Assembly (NCBI RefSeq): GCF_014647595.1
Contig: NZ_BMPM01000003.1
Coordinates: 310,001 to 374,000, forward strand
Source of the DNA: Paenarthrobacter histidinolovorans
GTDB taxonomy: Bacteria; Actinomycetota; Actinomycetes; Actinomycetales; Micrococcaceae
DNA: 64,000 nt
Direction of reading: 5' to 3'
The notes under the pieces are model-generated. The model saw only the letters and a list, made by a program, of their open reading frames with translations. It did not search any database and had not been told where the DNA came from. The position numbers were made by a program, and so were the translations under genes. The stretch's first letter is position 1. Each line of letters opens with the position of its first letter. Shown here piece after piece: positions 1 to 9,428 of the stretch.

Positions 1-1
1 T

Positions 2-2227
2 TTGTTTCTCGCCCGCATAGGAAGACTGGCGGGCCGCCACCGGATCGCGACGATCGCTGCCTGGTTGGCGGTGCTGGTCAGCTTAGTGGCGGTGGCCCTA
101 GGCGGTATGAAGTTCAGCGAAGACACGTTCGATGTCCCTGGTACCGAGTCCAGTAAGGCCATGAGCCTTCTGGAGCGGCATTTTCCTTCCGGCTCGGAAG
201 AGGGCTCCGGAAGCCTTCAGTTGGTTGTACAGACGCCGTCAGGTGACTTGATCACAGCCCCGGGACCGAGTTCCGAGATGGCGAAGGCCATCCAATACCT
301 TCGGGTCCTTCCCAACATCGAGAAGGTTCTGGATCCACTGGACCCGCAGCACCCGTATATCTCCGCTGACAGAAGCACGGCGGTCGTCCAGCTCACCATC
401 TCGGGCATGTCCGAAGCCGATCGCGAAACGATCCAGGAACGCGTCGAGGACGTCGCCGTTTCACTCCGTGAAGAAGGATTGACCGCCGAAGTGGGCGGTT
501 CCCTCGCTCCGGCAGTGCCCGATATCCTAGGCCCGTCTGAAATTGTGGGTGCAGGGCTGGCGTTTGTGGTGCTGGTCCTTACCTTCGGTTCTCTCGTGGC
601 GGCCGGAGCCAACATGCTCAGCGCCTTGGTTGGCGTAGCCACCGGTATTGTTGGGATTCTCGCGTTCTCGGCTGTTAGCCCCATCGGGAGCGTCACGCCC
701 ATCCTGGCGGTCATGCTGGGGCTGGCCGTCGGCATTGACTACTGCTTGTTCATTCTTGCCCGCTTTCGTTCCGAACTACGTGACGGACACGAAGTTGAAG
801 CTGCCATAGGAAGGGCCACCGGAGCCGCAGGGTCATCGGTGGTGTTTGCCGGGGCGACGGTGATAATCGCGTTGGCCGGCTTGTCTGTCGTCGGAATACC
901 ATTCATTGCCGAGATGGGCGTCGCTGCAGCCTTCGCTGTCGGAGTAGCCGTCCTGATGTCCTTGACGCTATTGCCCGCTCTGATGGCATTCATGGGACGT
1001 CGAGCTCTGTCCAGGCGCGAACGGCAGCGCGGTGGTTCCGGTGCCCACGAAACACCCCGGATTGGCAGAGGATTTCTCGCAGGCTGGGCAAAGTTTGTCG
1101 TTCGTCGGCGCGTACTTTCCCTGTGCGGTGGTGCCCTTGTACTGGCAGTCGTCGCCATACCGCTCCTATCCATGAAGACAACTTTGGCGGTCCCCGGAGG
1201 AGAGGACCCGAAGTCGAGCCAACGGGCGGCCTACCAGATTGTCAGCGACAAATTCGGTGCCGGCGCCCAGGATCCTCTAGTCGTTCTGGTGGAGTCGACA
1301 ACCGGCAGCGTGGCAAAGAGGTTACCCGAAGTGCAGGAGCTCCTTGCCCGTCTCGACAACGTTGCGGCCGCCATGCCCGTAGGGAGTTCGTCCGGCGGAG
1401 ACGCCGCAATCATTTCTGTGATCGCGAAGAGTGGTGCCCTTGACGACCGGACGACAGACCTGGTTAAAGACATCCGGTCCAAAGGCCAGAGCCTTACAGG
1501 CATAACATTGTCGGTGACCGGAGCTACTGCAATCGGTCTGGACGCGGACGCCCAACTCCGGCAGGCGTTGGGGCTGTACGTAGCCCTGATTGTCGGACTT
1601 TCGCTGATCCTGATGATTATTCTGTTCCGTTCATTACTCGTTCCCGTCATCGCCACCGCAGGATTCCTGCTTTCCCTTGGTGCTGGGCTGGGCGCTACGA
1701 CAGCCGTTTTCCAATGGGGCTGGCTGGACGCAGTAGTGAATGCGCCTCAGGGGAACCCACTCTTGAGCTTGTTGCCGATCATTGTCACCGGAATCTTGTT
1801 CGGCCTGGCCATGGACTACCAAGTGTTCCTCGTGTCGCGAATCCACGAGGCTTACAACAAGGGTCTTAGTCCGCGGGAGGCCATCGTCAGCGGCTTTTCG
1901 AAGTCAGCGATAATCGTGGTCGCAGCGGCCGCTATCATGGCTGCAGTTTTCGGCGGCTTCGCACTCAGCAATTCATCGCTGGTCGGCTCTATCGCCTTGG
2001 GACTTGCCGTCGGCGTCCTAGCCGATGCGTTCATCGTACGAATGATCATTGTCCCCGCTGCGCTGGCCCTGTTGGGTGACGCTGCGTGGTGGCTGCCTGA
2101 AAGCCTCAAGCGCCGCTTGCCTGCGCTCGACGTCGAGGGCCACGCTCTGGACGAAACCGACCGGCGAACGGACCCCCTGAAGCCATCGGCGGCCAGAGAC
2201 GACGTGCTGTCGGGAAGCCGGGGCTAG
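2..2227 (+). CDS. MMPL/RND-family membrane transporter
   Basis: A large inner-membrane protein of the MMPL family, proton-driven exporters of lipids or small hydrophobic compounds. It has the internal duplication of the family: a membrane segment near residues 15-37, an extracytoplasmic domain to about 170, a block of five or six helices, then the same arrangement repeated. The helix motifs with a buried Asp, GLAVGIDYCLFILAR in the first half and FGLAMDYQVFLVSR in the second, are the expected proton-relay signatures. The 741 residues match the family's usual size. The reading starts at a TTG at base 2, so the true start may lie just outside the window. It is followed without a gap by a histidine kinase, suggesting the two-component system controls it. 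Substrate unknown. Confidence 0.9.
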   Translation: MFLARIGRLAGRHRIATIAAWLAVLVSLVAVALGGMKFSEDTFDVPGTESSKAMSLLERHFPSGSEEGSGSLQLVVQTPSGDLITAPGPSSEMAKAIQYLRVLPNIEKVLDPLDPQHPYISADRSTAVVQLTISGMSEADRETIQERVEDVAVSLREEGLTAEVGGSLAPAVPDILGPSEIVGAGLAFVVLVLTFGSLVAAGANMLSALVGVATGIVGILAFSAVSPIGSVTPILAVMLGLAVGIDYCLFILARFRSELRDGHEVEAAIGRATGAAGSSVVFAGATVIIALAGLSVVGIPFIAEMGVAAAFAVGVAVLMSLTLLPALMAFMGRRALSRRERQRGGSGAHETPRIGRGFLAGWAKFVVRRRVLSLCGGALVLAVVAIPLLSMKTTLAVPGGEDPKSSQRAAYQIVSDKFGAGAQDPLVVLVESTTGSVAKRLPEVQELLARLDNVAAAMPVGSSSGGDAAIISVIAKSGALDDRTTDLVKDIRSKGQSLTGITLSVTGATAIGLDADAQLRQALGLYVALIVGLSLILMIILFRSLLVPVIATAGFLLSLGAGLGATTAVFQWGWLDAVVNAPQGNPLLSLLPIIVTGILFGLAMDYQVFLVSRIHEAYNKGLSPREAIVSGFSKSAIIVVAAAAIMAAVFGGFALSNSSLVGSIALGLAVGVLADAFIVRMIIVPAALALLGDAAWWLPESLKRRLPALDVEGHALDETDRRTDPLKPSAARDDVLSGSRG

Positions 2228-3364
2228 ATGAGCCACGCCCTTCAGCCCGGTTCCCGGTGGGAGATAGCCCTGGACGCTGCGGTCGTCGCCGCCTTTGCGT
2301 CGGAGCTGTCCACCACGCTGTCCACCGGCAGGGTTGAAGGGCTTGCGGTGATGGCCGTCATGGTCATTGCCGCCCTTGCCCGGCGCAGAATGCCTGCTAT
2401 CGCCGCCGTGACAGCAATCGGGGCAAGCGGCCTTGTCGCGGTTCTCCCTGAGTCTGCAATTCCCGTCTGGGTAGCTTCGCAGGTGTGTATCTTCTCCCTA
2501 ACGCTGCGCCGGCAAGGTCCACTTTCGGTGGCTCTGCCGATAGTCCACGCGTCCACCCTCTACGCAGCAGGGCTTGTCGCTCTGCATCTGCTGGCGTTCG
2601 AGCCGCTGTCCTTTGGACTTCCGCTTTGGACAGCGGCAGCAGCTTCTGCCGGTTATGCCCTTCGCTCTCAGAAGGCAACCATTGCTGCACTTCACGAAAT
2701 GGTCCGCGCCACGGCGGAGGCGAAAGATAGCGAGATTCAAAGAACTCTCGGCGAGGAACGAATCCGCATCGCCAGGGACTTGCACGATGCCGTGGCACAT
2801 AATATAGCGGTAATCAATGTCCACGCCGGAGCCGCTGAGAAGGCGGTAAGAGTTGACAGCCGTCGGGCCAGTGAGTCCCTGCAACAGGTGAGAATGGCGA
2901 GCAGGGCGGTGCTTCAGGAGTTGCAGGACATTCTCCTGATACTCCGCTCTCCGGGCCAACTCGACGACCTTGGTCCAATGCCCACGGTTGAGGGTATTCC
3001 AGCGCTGCTCGAATCCGGCAAGGATCTAGGCCTGGAGATCGATAGCCACCTGGACGAGCTTCCTGGCTTGGACGCTGCGACTGAAGCAGCGTTGTACCGC
3101 GTGGTGCAGGAAGCTCTCACCAACGCCCACCGCTACGGCGACGGTCATGCCCGACTCGCGCTTGAAGCGCATGACCGTTCCGTGTCTTTGATCATCACCA
3201 ACGGGTACACCCGAACACAGGAGTCCTCGGGCAGCGGCCACGGGCTCATCGGAATGCGGGAAAGAGTGGAGTCGGCCGGCGGCGAACTCCGACTGGATGA
3301 CCGCGACGGCAGGTTCGACGTCCACGTCACGCTGCCGATCAAATCAGGTAGGGAGAAGCAATGA
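2228..3364 (+). CDS. NarL-type sensor histidine kinase
   Basis: Membrane sensor kinase of the HisKA_3 type found in actinobacterial two-component systems. Residues 1-145 hold several hydrophobic segments with no large extracellular domain, typical of intramembrane-sensing kinases. The phosphoacceptor is His186 in RIARDLHDAVAHN. The ATPase domain shows the N box (QEALTNAHRYG) and the G box (GHGLIGMRERVESAGG) toward the C-terminus. Its ATG directly follows the stop of the MMPL gene and its end overlaps the response regulator by four bases, so the three genes form one translationally coupled operon. By family knowledge it phosphorylates the next gene product; the signal is probably membrane stress or the transported compound, which is inference. 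Confidence 0.94.
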   Translation: MSHALQPGSRWEIALDAAVVAAFASELSTTLSTGRVEGLAVMAVMVIAALARRRMPAIAAVTAIGASGLVAVLPESAIPVWVASQVCIFSLTLRRQGPLSVALPIVHASTLYAAGLVALHLLAFEPLSFGLPLWTAAAASAGYALRSQKATIAALHEMVRATAEAKDSEIQRTLGEERIRIARDLHDAVAHNIAVINVHAGAAEKAVRVDSRRASESLQQVRMASRAVLQELQDILLILRSPGQLDDLGPMPTVEGIPALLESGKDLGLEIDSHLDELPGLDAATEAALYRVVQEALTNAHRYGDGHARLALEAHDRSVSLIITNGYTRTQESSGSGHGLIGMRERVESAGGELRLDDRDGRFDVHVTLPIKSGREKQ

Positions 3365-4032
3365 CCACAGCAATTATCGTCGATGACCAGTCCATGATCA
3401 GGGCCGGGCTGAGGGGTATTCTCGAGCATTCCGGTATCCAGATCCTAGGAGAGGCAGCTAACGGCCGGGACGGAGTGCGCATGGCGAGGGCACTCCGGCC
3501 TGACGTGGTCTTAATGGATCTTCGCATGCCCGTCCTGGATGGAATCGCAGCGATCAGGGACATCCGCGCAGATGCCGAGCTGGAGGGTATCAGCATTCTC
3601 GTATTGACCACCTTCGATGGCGACAGGGATGTCATAGTTGCCCTCGAGGCTGGCGCGTCCGGCTTCCTGGGGAAAGCAGCGAGCCCTGATGAACTGGTTG
3701 CAGCGGTCGAACGGGCGGCTTCCGGGATCACCACATTGTCGGCAACAGCAGCCAGCGCCGCTGTTCGCCACATTTCAGCTTCTGCCAGTGCACCAACGCG
3801 GACTCCCGACCCTCACCTGGTCGCCTTGACGAAGGAACTGACACCCAGGGAACTGGACATGGTTGCGGCCGCCGCAACCGGAATGGACAACCTCACCATT
3901 GCACGAGCCCTTCATATCTCCCCCCTGACAGTGAAGACCCACCTCAACAGGGCGATGGCCAAACTTGGCGCAAGGGACCGAGGCCAACTGGTGGCAATAG
4001 CCTATAAAACAGGTATAGCCAGAGGGGCATAA
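3361..4032 (+). CDS. NarL/LuxR-family response regulator
   Basis: Cytoplasmic two-component response regulator of 223 residues. The receiver domain (about 1-120) has the acidic pair near residues 8-9, the phosphoacceptor Asp53 in RPDVVLMDLRMP and the conserved Lys in GFLGKAAS. A LuxR-type helix-turn-helix occupies about residues 158-215 (LTPRELDMVAAAATG, then ALHISPLTVKTHLNRAMAKL). It starts at an ATG overlapping the kinase stop (ATGA), which indicates coupled translation and a cognate pair. It probably regulates its own operon including the MMPL exporter; the promoter lies outside the window. Confidence 0.95.
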   Translation: MTTAIIVDDQSMIRAGLRGILEHSGIQILGEAANGRDGVRMARALRPDVVLMDLRMPVLDGIAAIRDIRADAELEGISILVLTTFDGDRDVIVALEAGASGFLGKAASPDELVAAVERAASGITTLSATAASAAVRHISASASAPTRTPDPHLVALTKELTPRELDMVAAAATGMDNLTIARALHISPLTVKTHLNRAMAKLGARDRGQLVAIAYKTGIARGA

Positions 4033-4343
4033 GGCGCGATCGCAGGGAACTGGGCGGTTACCCAAAACACGTCGGCTTTCGCGGAAGTGGCCGCTACCGG
4101 GTTAGGACCCGCGTCGATGAGAGCCGTGATAGGAGGCGCCACACAGGGCTTGCGGCCTGCCATATGTTCTTGGACCGTACTTAGAGTGCCGGCTTCCCCC
4201 ATACAACCCTTTGCGAACTCCACTTAAGGCTTCGACAAAACGCCAGCACCCGCTCATAACCTGCGACTACTGGCGTTCTGTCGCTGGCCGCGGCCTAGAC
4301 CTGGCCGGATGGCAGGGTGCTACCGCGCTGGGGACGTATGCGC
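4033..4343. other. Intergenic region between convergent genes
   Basis: This spacer lies between the response regulator and the leftward SGNH hydrolase. I see no convincing gene in it. The only clear structure is the inverted repeat near its right end, described separately. Confidence 0.6.
4233..4283. terminator. Inverted repeat, possible bidirectional terminator
   Basis: Arms of 14 bases, CGACAAAACGCCAG at 4233-4246 and CTGGCGTTCTGTCG at 4270-4283, pair with one mismatch around a loop of about 23 bases. It lies between convergent genes, where a shared transcription terminator is expected. There is no strong T tract on either side, so a factor-assisted terminator or a protein-binding site is also possible. 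Confidence 0.5.
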
Positions 4344-5012
4344 TTAGTGGGTAAAACCAGCGGAAGGTTGATTCGACGGCTCAAGGACAAGTGGGCGGAT
4401 GAGGTCGACCCATGCTCGATAGCCGTCTCCGTTGAGGTGGAGGTTGTCCTCCGAGAAGTGCGGATTGAGCGTTCCCTCACTGGTTGCCAATACCGGCCAG
4501 AGATCAATGAAACGGGTGCTTGGCGTGGCCGCCCTGCACAGCTCCAGGAGCCTTTGATTGAGTTCCTGAAGCTCCTCTTTCCGGGCTGCTGTTCGTGGCA
4601 TGACGCTTTGCACGAAGACGGTGCATTCCGGGGAACGCTGGCGGATGCATTGAAGGATGCTTCGAACGTTCCTCTCGATCACATCGATCGTCAAACCCCG
4701 TGTGAGGTCATTAGTCCCGATGAGGAGAAAGACGGCACGTGGTTCGTTAATCGCCGTGTCCAGCCGATCCAGGACCTGAGCGGAAGTTTCTCCACCAATT
4801 CCTCTATTCAGAACCTCTACGGTCGGAAACCACTCCTCCCACAGTCCGCCCTCACTGATGCTGTCTCCCAAAAAGACAATACGGCCTGGCTCAGCTCCGA
4901 GTGCAGCAAATTGCGAGCGGCGATGCTCCTGCTGGGGACGCATCATAGGGTCGAAGATTGAACTTACCCGGCCGGCCACGGCTCGTTTCGTACCGGCCAT
5001 CCAGCCGCTCAT
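4344..5012 (-). CDS. SGNH/GDSL-family hydrolase
   Basis: Predicted cytoplasmic SGNH-fold esterase of 222 residues. All four blocks are visible: the nucleophile Ser51 in FLGDSISEGG, the oxyanion glycine in NRGIGGET, the asparagine in LIGTNDLT, and the catalytic Asp-x-x-His in SEDNLHLNGDGY near the C-terminus. No signal peptide is seen, so acetylated intracellular oligosaccharides are likelier substrates than polymers. The chosen ATG has a GGAAG ribosome site about nine bases upstream; a second start at residue 23 (MMRPQQ) has none. It is a single leftward gene bordering the glycoside island, so a role removing acetyl groups from imported sugars is plausible but inferred. Confidence 0.85.
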   Translation of the reverse strand: MSGWMAGTKRAVAGRVSSIFDPMMRPQQEHRRSQFAALGAEPGRIVFLGDSISEGGLWEEWFPTVEVLNRGIGGETSAQVLDRLDTAINEPRAVFLLIGTNDLTRGLTIDVIERNVRSILQCIRQRSPECTVFVQSVMPRTAARKEELQELNQRLLELCRAATPSTRFIDLWPVLATSEGTLNPHFSEDNLHLNGDGYRAWVDLIRPLVLEPSNQPSAGFTH

Positions 5013-5277
5013 GACGCTGCTTCCTGGATCGGAGCCGTGCTGGGCGCGCTGGCGGTGCGCGCCTTCAGGACCTCGGTCCCGCGCGGAGCTCTTGAAGAGA
5101 AAGGCAATAGGCCTCCTAAGTAGATTCGACAGGAGCTGCAGTTACGAATCCTCAGCGCAAACCCCCGCACGTAGGACTTGCCCATACCCAGTACGGGTCC
5201 GAAGGTCGTCCACAGCGAGAAACCGTTGGCCTCGTAGAACTTTGTTCTACTCCTAGTCCGATAGCTTCTCGCGATCA

Positions 5278-5306
5278 TTGACGCGTGTCAATACCTTGGG
5301 GACAAT
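5278..5306 (+). promoter_or_regulatory. LacI-type operator overlapping a promoter
   Basis: The near-palindrome TTGACGCGTGTCAA occupies 5278-5291. Its first six bases form a -35 element (TTGACG) followed after 17 bases by GACAAT at 5301-5306, a plausible -10 reading toward the LacI gene. The same box recurs at 12115, 12147 and 26990, marking this as the island's operator and suggesting autoregulation. Confidence 0.75.
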
Positions 5307-5482
5307 TGATTACGCAGCAGCGACTCTGCGCGCATAATGCTGTGAGCGCTGCGTGCAGAACCTGCCGCTGGGAGTTCCCGCTCGCTGCCGCCCTTGGCGT
5401 CCCGGTGTGTGGCTGTTGCCTAAAGAACAATGTGTCCCTCAGGGTTGATAGCAAGGCTCTTCCTGTACTCTGGTGCTGGCGA

Positions 5483-5496
5483 TTGTTACGCGTCAA
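5483..5496 (+). promoter_or_regulatory. Degenerate second operator near LacI start
   Basis: TTGTTACGCGTCAA matches the operator TTGACGCGCGTCAA at 11 of 14 positions, with a perfect right half (CGCGTCAA). It ends about 45 bases before the LacI start codon, a position suited to an auxiliary repressor site. Confidence 0.45.
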
Positions 5497-5540
5497 CGCT
5501 TCGGTGAGAACGCAAAGGCACAACGGGAAGGGTGGCCCTG

Positions 5541-6503
5541 GTGACAAGCAGCGCTGAAGTTGCATTGCGCGCGGGTGTTTCACGGTCGACGGTGAGTCAG
5601 ATTCTGAATGGCCGAGGGCACCTGTTTACCGAGGAAACTGTGGCCCGGGTTAGAGAGACCGCGCAGAGCATGGGCTATCGGCCATCACTGGCTGGGCGGA
5701 CGCTAGCCCGCGGGCGAAGCGACATCGTCATTACGCTAATCCCTGACATAACGTTTGGACCGCCGGTTCGGGAGTTCGTCGATTTACTGACCGAAGGACT
5801 CGCCAAGTCCGGTCTCACGAACCTCCTTCGACTCTCATCATCAGAGCAGACACTTCAAGATGCGATCGTTGGTCTCCGTCCGCATGCGATAGTGGCAATG
5901 GCTCATTTGAGTCCCGAAGAGGCTTCCCGCCTCAAGGATCAGGGAATTCAAGTCGTGGGGCAGTCCCCGGCTGTACAGATCGCCGCTGACCGAGCCATTG
6001 GCCGTCTTCAAGCCGAGCACCTCCAAGCAAAGGGATACTCGAGGATTGTCGCGGTCCTGCCGCGCTCCAAACGCGAGCAAATAAACGCTCCGCATCGCGA
6101 AGCCGGGGTACTCGAATATTCCCGCCTTCACAATCTGGATGTCCTGCCTACCCTGAAAATCGACTTAAACAGCGAAGAAGCCGTGAGGGCTGTGCGTACT
6201 TTGCCCGCAGGCAGAGTAGGACTGGCGTGCTACAACGATGAGGTGGCGTTGGCCATGCTGGGGGCTGCCCGGCATGTTGGATTGAGCGTCCCCGGCGCTG
6301 TGGGCGTTATCGGTGTAGACAACTCGGTTATTGCCCGCGCGTCTACGCCCACGATCACGTCTGTGAACATGAACCTGGACTTGAACGTACGTGAGCTGAT
6401 CAGCCATATCGTTTCCGGGCAGGACCTGCAGGTCCCCGACGGGGAATTAGACGAGTATCTTCGAGGCCTTGAAGTCGTACCCGGAGACACCACGGGAAGA
6501 TAG
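5541..6503 (+). CDS. LacI-family transcriptional regulator of beta-glycoside genes
   Basis: DNA-binding repressor of about 320 residues. The N-terminal helix-turn-helix (SAEVALRAGVSRSTVSQILNG) and hinge region (GYRPSLAGRTLARG) are typical of LacI/GalR proteins, followed by a periplasmic-binding-like sugar domain to the end. I start it at the GTG at 5541, eight bases after a GAAGGG ribosome site; a GTG nine bases earlier is possible. It is the nearest regulator to four copies of the TTGACGCGCGTCAA palindrome, two of them between the divergent MFS and GH2 operons, and it is the natural candidate to bind them. The inducer is likely a beta-linked oligosaccharide, which is inference from the GH1, GH2 and GH3 genes nearby. 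Confidence 0.88.
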   Translation: MTSSAEVALRAGVSRSTVSQILNGRGHLFTEETVARVRETAQSMGYRPSLAGRTLARGRSDIVITLIPDITFGPPVREFVDLLTEGLAKSGLTNLLRLSSSEQTLQDAIVGLRPHAIVAMAHLSPEEASRLKDQGIQVVGQSPAVQIAADRAIGRLQAEHLQAKGYSRIVAVLPRSKREQINAPHREAGVLEYSRLHNLDVLPTLKIDLNSEEAVRAVRTLPAGRVGLACYNDEVALAMLGAARHVGLSVPGAVGVIGVDNSVIARASTPTITSVNMNLDLNVRELISHIVSGQDLQVPDGELDEYLRGLEVVPGDTTGR

Positions 6504-6754
6504 GGGACAGCGGTACAAGGGGCAGGTCCAAGTACGAGAACGCACCTGGATTTTTTGATCGAGACTGCGTTGGAACAAAGGCTCTCAGGAGCAGTCGGCG
6601 GGCTCGCGGACGCAGTACTTCTCAGTCCGTTGCCGCCTTACGTCTCCAGAATCTAAAAATGTAGGGATCTTGCTTGGAACCGACATCCGCTTCGCGAAGG
6701 GCAGGCACCGGTCGTGCAAAAGTTACACAGACTGATGCCCGCCTCCGCCCGGGT

Positions 6755-9391
6755 TTAAGCCGAATCAGTAACGGACGCGTGCTGGGCCTTAGCGACCAGC
6801 TCATCAACAGCAGAATCCGAGATTTGCCCCTGGCTGTAGTACGCCACCTGCTTCAGAGACATGCCCATCGCTGAGGCAAGCATGTCCTCGTCCACGCCGC
6901 CCATCATGGCGCGCAACAACTGCCCACCCACGGGGTGGTCAAGCCAGTCGCGAATGGTGCTTTCGGCGGTTACAGGAACAACAGGTATGGACTCTGAACT
7001 CCGAGTCGCAGCGATCTGAGCTGCAAATGCCTCGTAGTCGCCGGTTTCAACTGACACCGCGCTGAAGAGGTCCCGATCCGGTCCGGGGAAATGATCATTC
7101 CCTGTCAGCGTGACCTTGGTTTGCAGAGGGGTGTTAGCCGATGACGCACCAACGTAGAAGCGGATCATGCCCGGCTCGACCACCCAGCCGTCTTTGGAGT
7201 CCCAGAGAGCGAACATGCTCGCCGGAACGTCGACGGTGATCTTCGCGGCGGCACCCGGACCGAGGAAGATCCGGCGGAAGCCCGCCAGGATTCTGCCGCG
7301 CCGGGCGGTGCGTCCAATGACGTCGCGGCCATACACTTGTACGACTTCTTCTCCCGCAGTATCACCCACGTTCGTCACCGTGAACGTGAGTTGGATTGTT
7401 GAGTCCGTTGCTACCTCGTGGGATGACACCACGAGATCCCGGTAATTGAATTCCGTGTAGCTAAGCCCGTGCCCGAAGGGGAACACTGCCGCAGTGGTGC
7501 TATCGAAGTAGGAACTTTGCTGGAGGGTACGCCAGTAGGGAAGAGGCGCGGCGGCAGCTGACTGCAGCATCGCCATCGGCAAACGCCCGGCAGGATTAAC
7601 ATCGCCGAATATCACGGATGCGACAGCGCTGCCTGCTTCTTCGCCGCCGAAGAATGACGAAAGGATCGCCGGCACTGCTTCAGGCATCCATCCCAGGGCG
7701 TATGGGCGGCCGTGGCTGAGGACGACGACAGTAGGAGTGCCTGTAGCAACGACTGCTTCGACCAATTCCCGCTGGACTCCAGGAAGGGCGCACTCAGTGC
7801 TGTCAATGCCTTCGCCTACGGTCCCATAGGACCCAATCCCTGCCTGGTCGCCGACCACGAGCACGGCCACGTCTGCTGATTGCGCCGCAGCGACTGCAGC
7901 CTCAAACCCCGAACGATCTTCAGCTGCGACGGGGCAGCCACGTTCATAGAGGACATTGGTATCGGATCCAGCGCGGCGCCGGATGCCTTCGAGGAAGGTC
8001 ACGACCGGCACCGATTCTACGAGGAGCTCGGCGCCGTCCGCACCGGCAGCAGCTGCCTCGGAGTTATTGAGACGGGCTTGGGGGTCGGCCGCCAAAGCGA
8101 ACCGCTTAGTCATGCTGTCGAGCACCTGGTAGCTGTAGTTTCCAAGCTGTCCCAGGGGCCGGTGGGCGTTGGGCCCAATGACGGCGATGGTGCCACCGTT
8201 TTGGCGAAGGGGCAGCAGGGGTGTCCCATTTAGGGGCTTATTCTGCAGCAGGACAATCGATTTCTCAGCGAGCTTACGGGCTAGAGCCCGTTCCTGGTCG
8301 GTATCAAGCGTTTCGGGCACCTCGTCCAGGTTCGCATACGGCTGCTCAAAGAGCCCAAGACGGAATTTAGCACGCAGAACGCTGGCGACTGCCCGGTCCA
8401 GGTCTGCCTCCGCCAGCACGCCGTTCCTTACCGCTTCAGCAATGAGGTCAGAGTTCACAGCATTGTCCAGGTCAAGGTCTACGCCCGCCCGTAGAGCCTG
8501 CGCGAACGCTTCGGCGCTGTTAGCCGCTGTGCCATGTTTGGTGTAGAGCTGGGAGACCGCATTTAGATCGGACGTGACGAGTCCATCGAACCCATAGTCC
8601 GCGCGCAGCAGGTCGGTCAGATATGTTTTTGACCCTGTGACGGGAATGCCATCAAGGGTGTTGTAGGACGGCATGACTCCTTTTGCCCCGCCGGCCCGGA
8701 TAGCCATTTCGAACGGGACACCGTGAACCTCCCGAAGTTCATTCTGGCCAATTTGTGCCGGGTCAGTGTTGCGCCCACCGTCGCTGGCGCCGTATCCGAT
8801 GAAGTGTTTCAGAGTCGCGATTACGGGTGCGTGATCGGTCGTGTCTTGAAGACCGCGGACGAAGGCCGTTGCCATGGATCCTACGAGATAGGGTTCTTCC
8901 CCGTAGGTTTCTTCGACGCGTCCCCACCGAGGGTCCCGGGCCACATCTGCCAAAGGGGAGAGGGCTTGTCGGACACCCATTCGGGTCATCTGAGTCCCTA
9001 TGGCCCGGGACATCTCTTCGATGAGCTCGGGCTCCCAGGTGGCGGCTTGGGCAATCGCATCCGGGTAGGTTGTTGCGTCCTGTACTTTCAGCCCAACGAG
9101 TGCTTCCTCGGCGAGCAGTACGGGAATGCCCAATCGAGTGTCTTCCACGTGCTTTCGCTGCAGCTCGTTTCCCTTTTTTGCCGCTTCACGGGGCGGAAGG
9201 CCCAGTGTTGAAAGGGCAGCGGTTGCGCTTCCCCACCCCGTGGACGGGGGATTGTGCACGTCGACGGCTGCGCCGAAAGGAGACGCAGTCTGGGCCGCCT
9301 TTTCTTCGAGGGTCATTCTGCCGAGAAGGTCCTGGATCCGTTCCTCGACGGGTAGGGCGGGATTTCGGTAGGGATGATCTTCGGAAGTCAT
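6755..9391 (-). CDS. Glycoside hydrolase family 3 (beta-glucosidase/beta-xylosidase)
   Basis: Cytoplasmic exo-acting beta-glycosidase of 878 residues with no signal peptide. The N-terminal TIM barrel has LKHFIGYGASDGGRN and the nucleophile Asp near residue 275 in LVTSDLNAVSQ. The second alpha/beta domain and a fibronectin-III-like C-terminal domain (GEEVVQVYGRD) follow, giving the common long GH3 architecture plus an extra C-terminal stretch of about 130 residues. I start it at the ATG at 9391, preceded by GAAAGAGAA; the GTG five codons earlier has no ribosome site. It is last in the leftward MFS-GH1-GH3 operon, only 37 bases after the GH1 stop. Sugar specificity cannot be told from sequence alone. 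Confidence 0.93.
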   Translation of the reverse strand: MTSEDHPYRNPALPVEERIQDLLGRMTLEEKAAQTASPFGAAVDVHNPPSTGWGSATAALSTLGLPPREAAKKGNELQRKHVEDTRLGIPVLLAEEALVGLKVQDATTYPDAIAQAATWEPELIEEMSRAIGTQMTRMGVRQALSPLADVARDPRWGRVEETYGEEPYLVGSMATAFVRGLQDTTDHAPVIATLKHFIGYGASDGGRNTDPAQIGQNELREVHGVPFEMAIRAGGAKGVMPSYNTLDGIPVTGSKTYLTDLLRADYGFDGLVTSDLNAVSQLYTKHGTAANSAEAFAQALRAGVDLDLDNAVNSDLIAEAVRNGVLAEADLDRAVASVLRAKFRLGLFEQPYANLDEVPETLDTDQERALARKLAEKSIVLLQNKPLNGTPLLPLRQNGGTIAVIGPNAHRPLGQLGNYSYQVLDSMTKRFALAADPQARLNNSEAAAAGADGAELLVESVPVVTFLEGIRRRAGSDTNVLYERGCPVAAEDRSGFEAAVAAAQSADVAVLVVGDQAGIGSYGTVGEGIDSTECALPGVQRELVEAVVATGTPTVVVLSHGRPYALGWMPEAVPAILSSFFGGEEAGSAVASVIFGDVNPAGRLPMAMLQSAAAAPLPYWRTLQQSSYFDSTTAAVFPFGHGLSYTEFNYRDLVVSSHEVATDSTIQLTFTVTNVGDTAGEEVVQVYGRDVIGRTARRGRILAGFRRIFLGPGAAAKITVDVPASMFALWDSKDGWVVEPGMIRFYVGASSANTPLQTKVTLTGNDHFPGPDRDLFSAVSVETGDYEAFAAQIAATRSSESIPVVPVTAESTIRDWLDHPVGGQLLRAMMGGVDEDMLASAMGMSLKQVAYYSQGQISDSAVDELVAKAQHASVTDSA

Positions 9392-9428
9392 TAAGTTCTC
9401 TTTCACGGGGTATTGGTGATTGCTGGGG

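Larger units (their letters stand above)
5013..5540. other. Intergenic regulatory region before LacI gene
   Basis: About 530 bases separate the SGNH hydrolase from the LacI-type regulator. An open frame on the minus strand at 5009-5278 has no recognisable features and is probably not a gene. The region carries a full operator at 5278-5291 on a promoter-like -35 and a degenerate copy at 5483-5496, both described separately. The remainder shows nothing I can identify. Confidence 0.6.

Noticed and set aside
5009..5278. An 89-codon minus-strand frame ending inside the SGNH hydrolase start
   Set aside because: No ribosome site, no motif, and its composition is that of non-coding sequence; it also runs into the operator at 5278.
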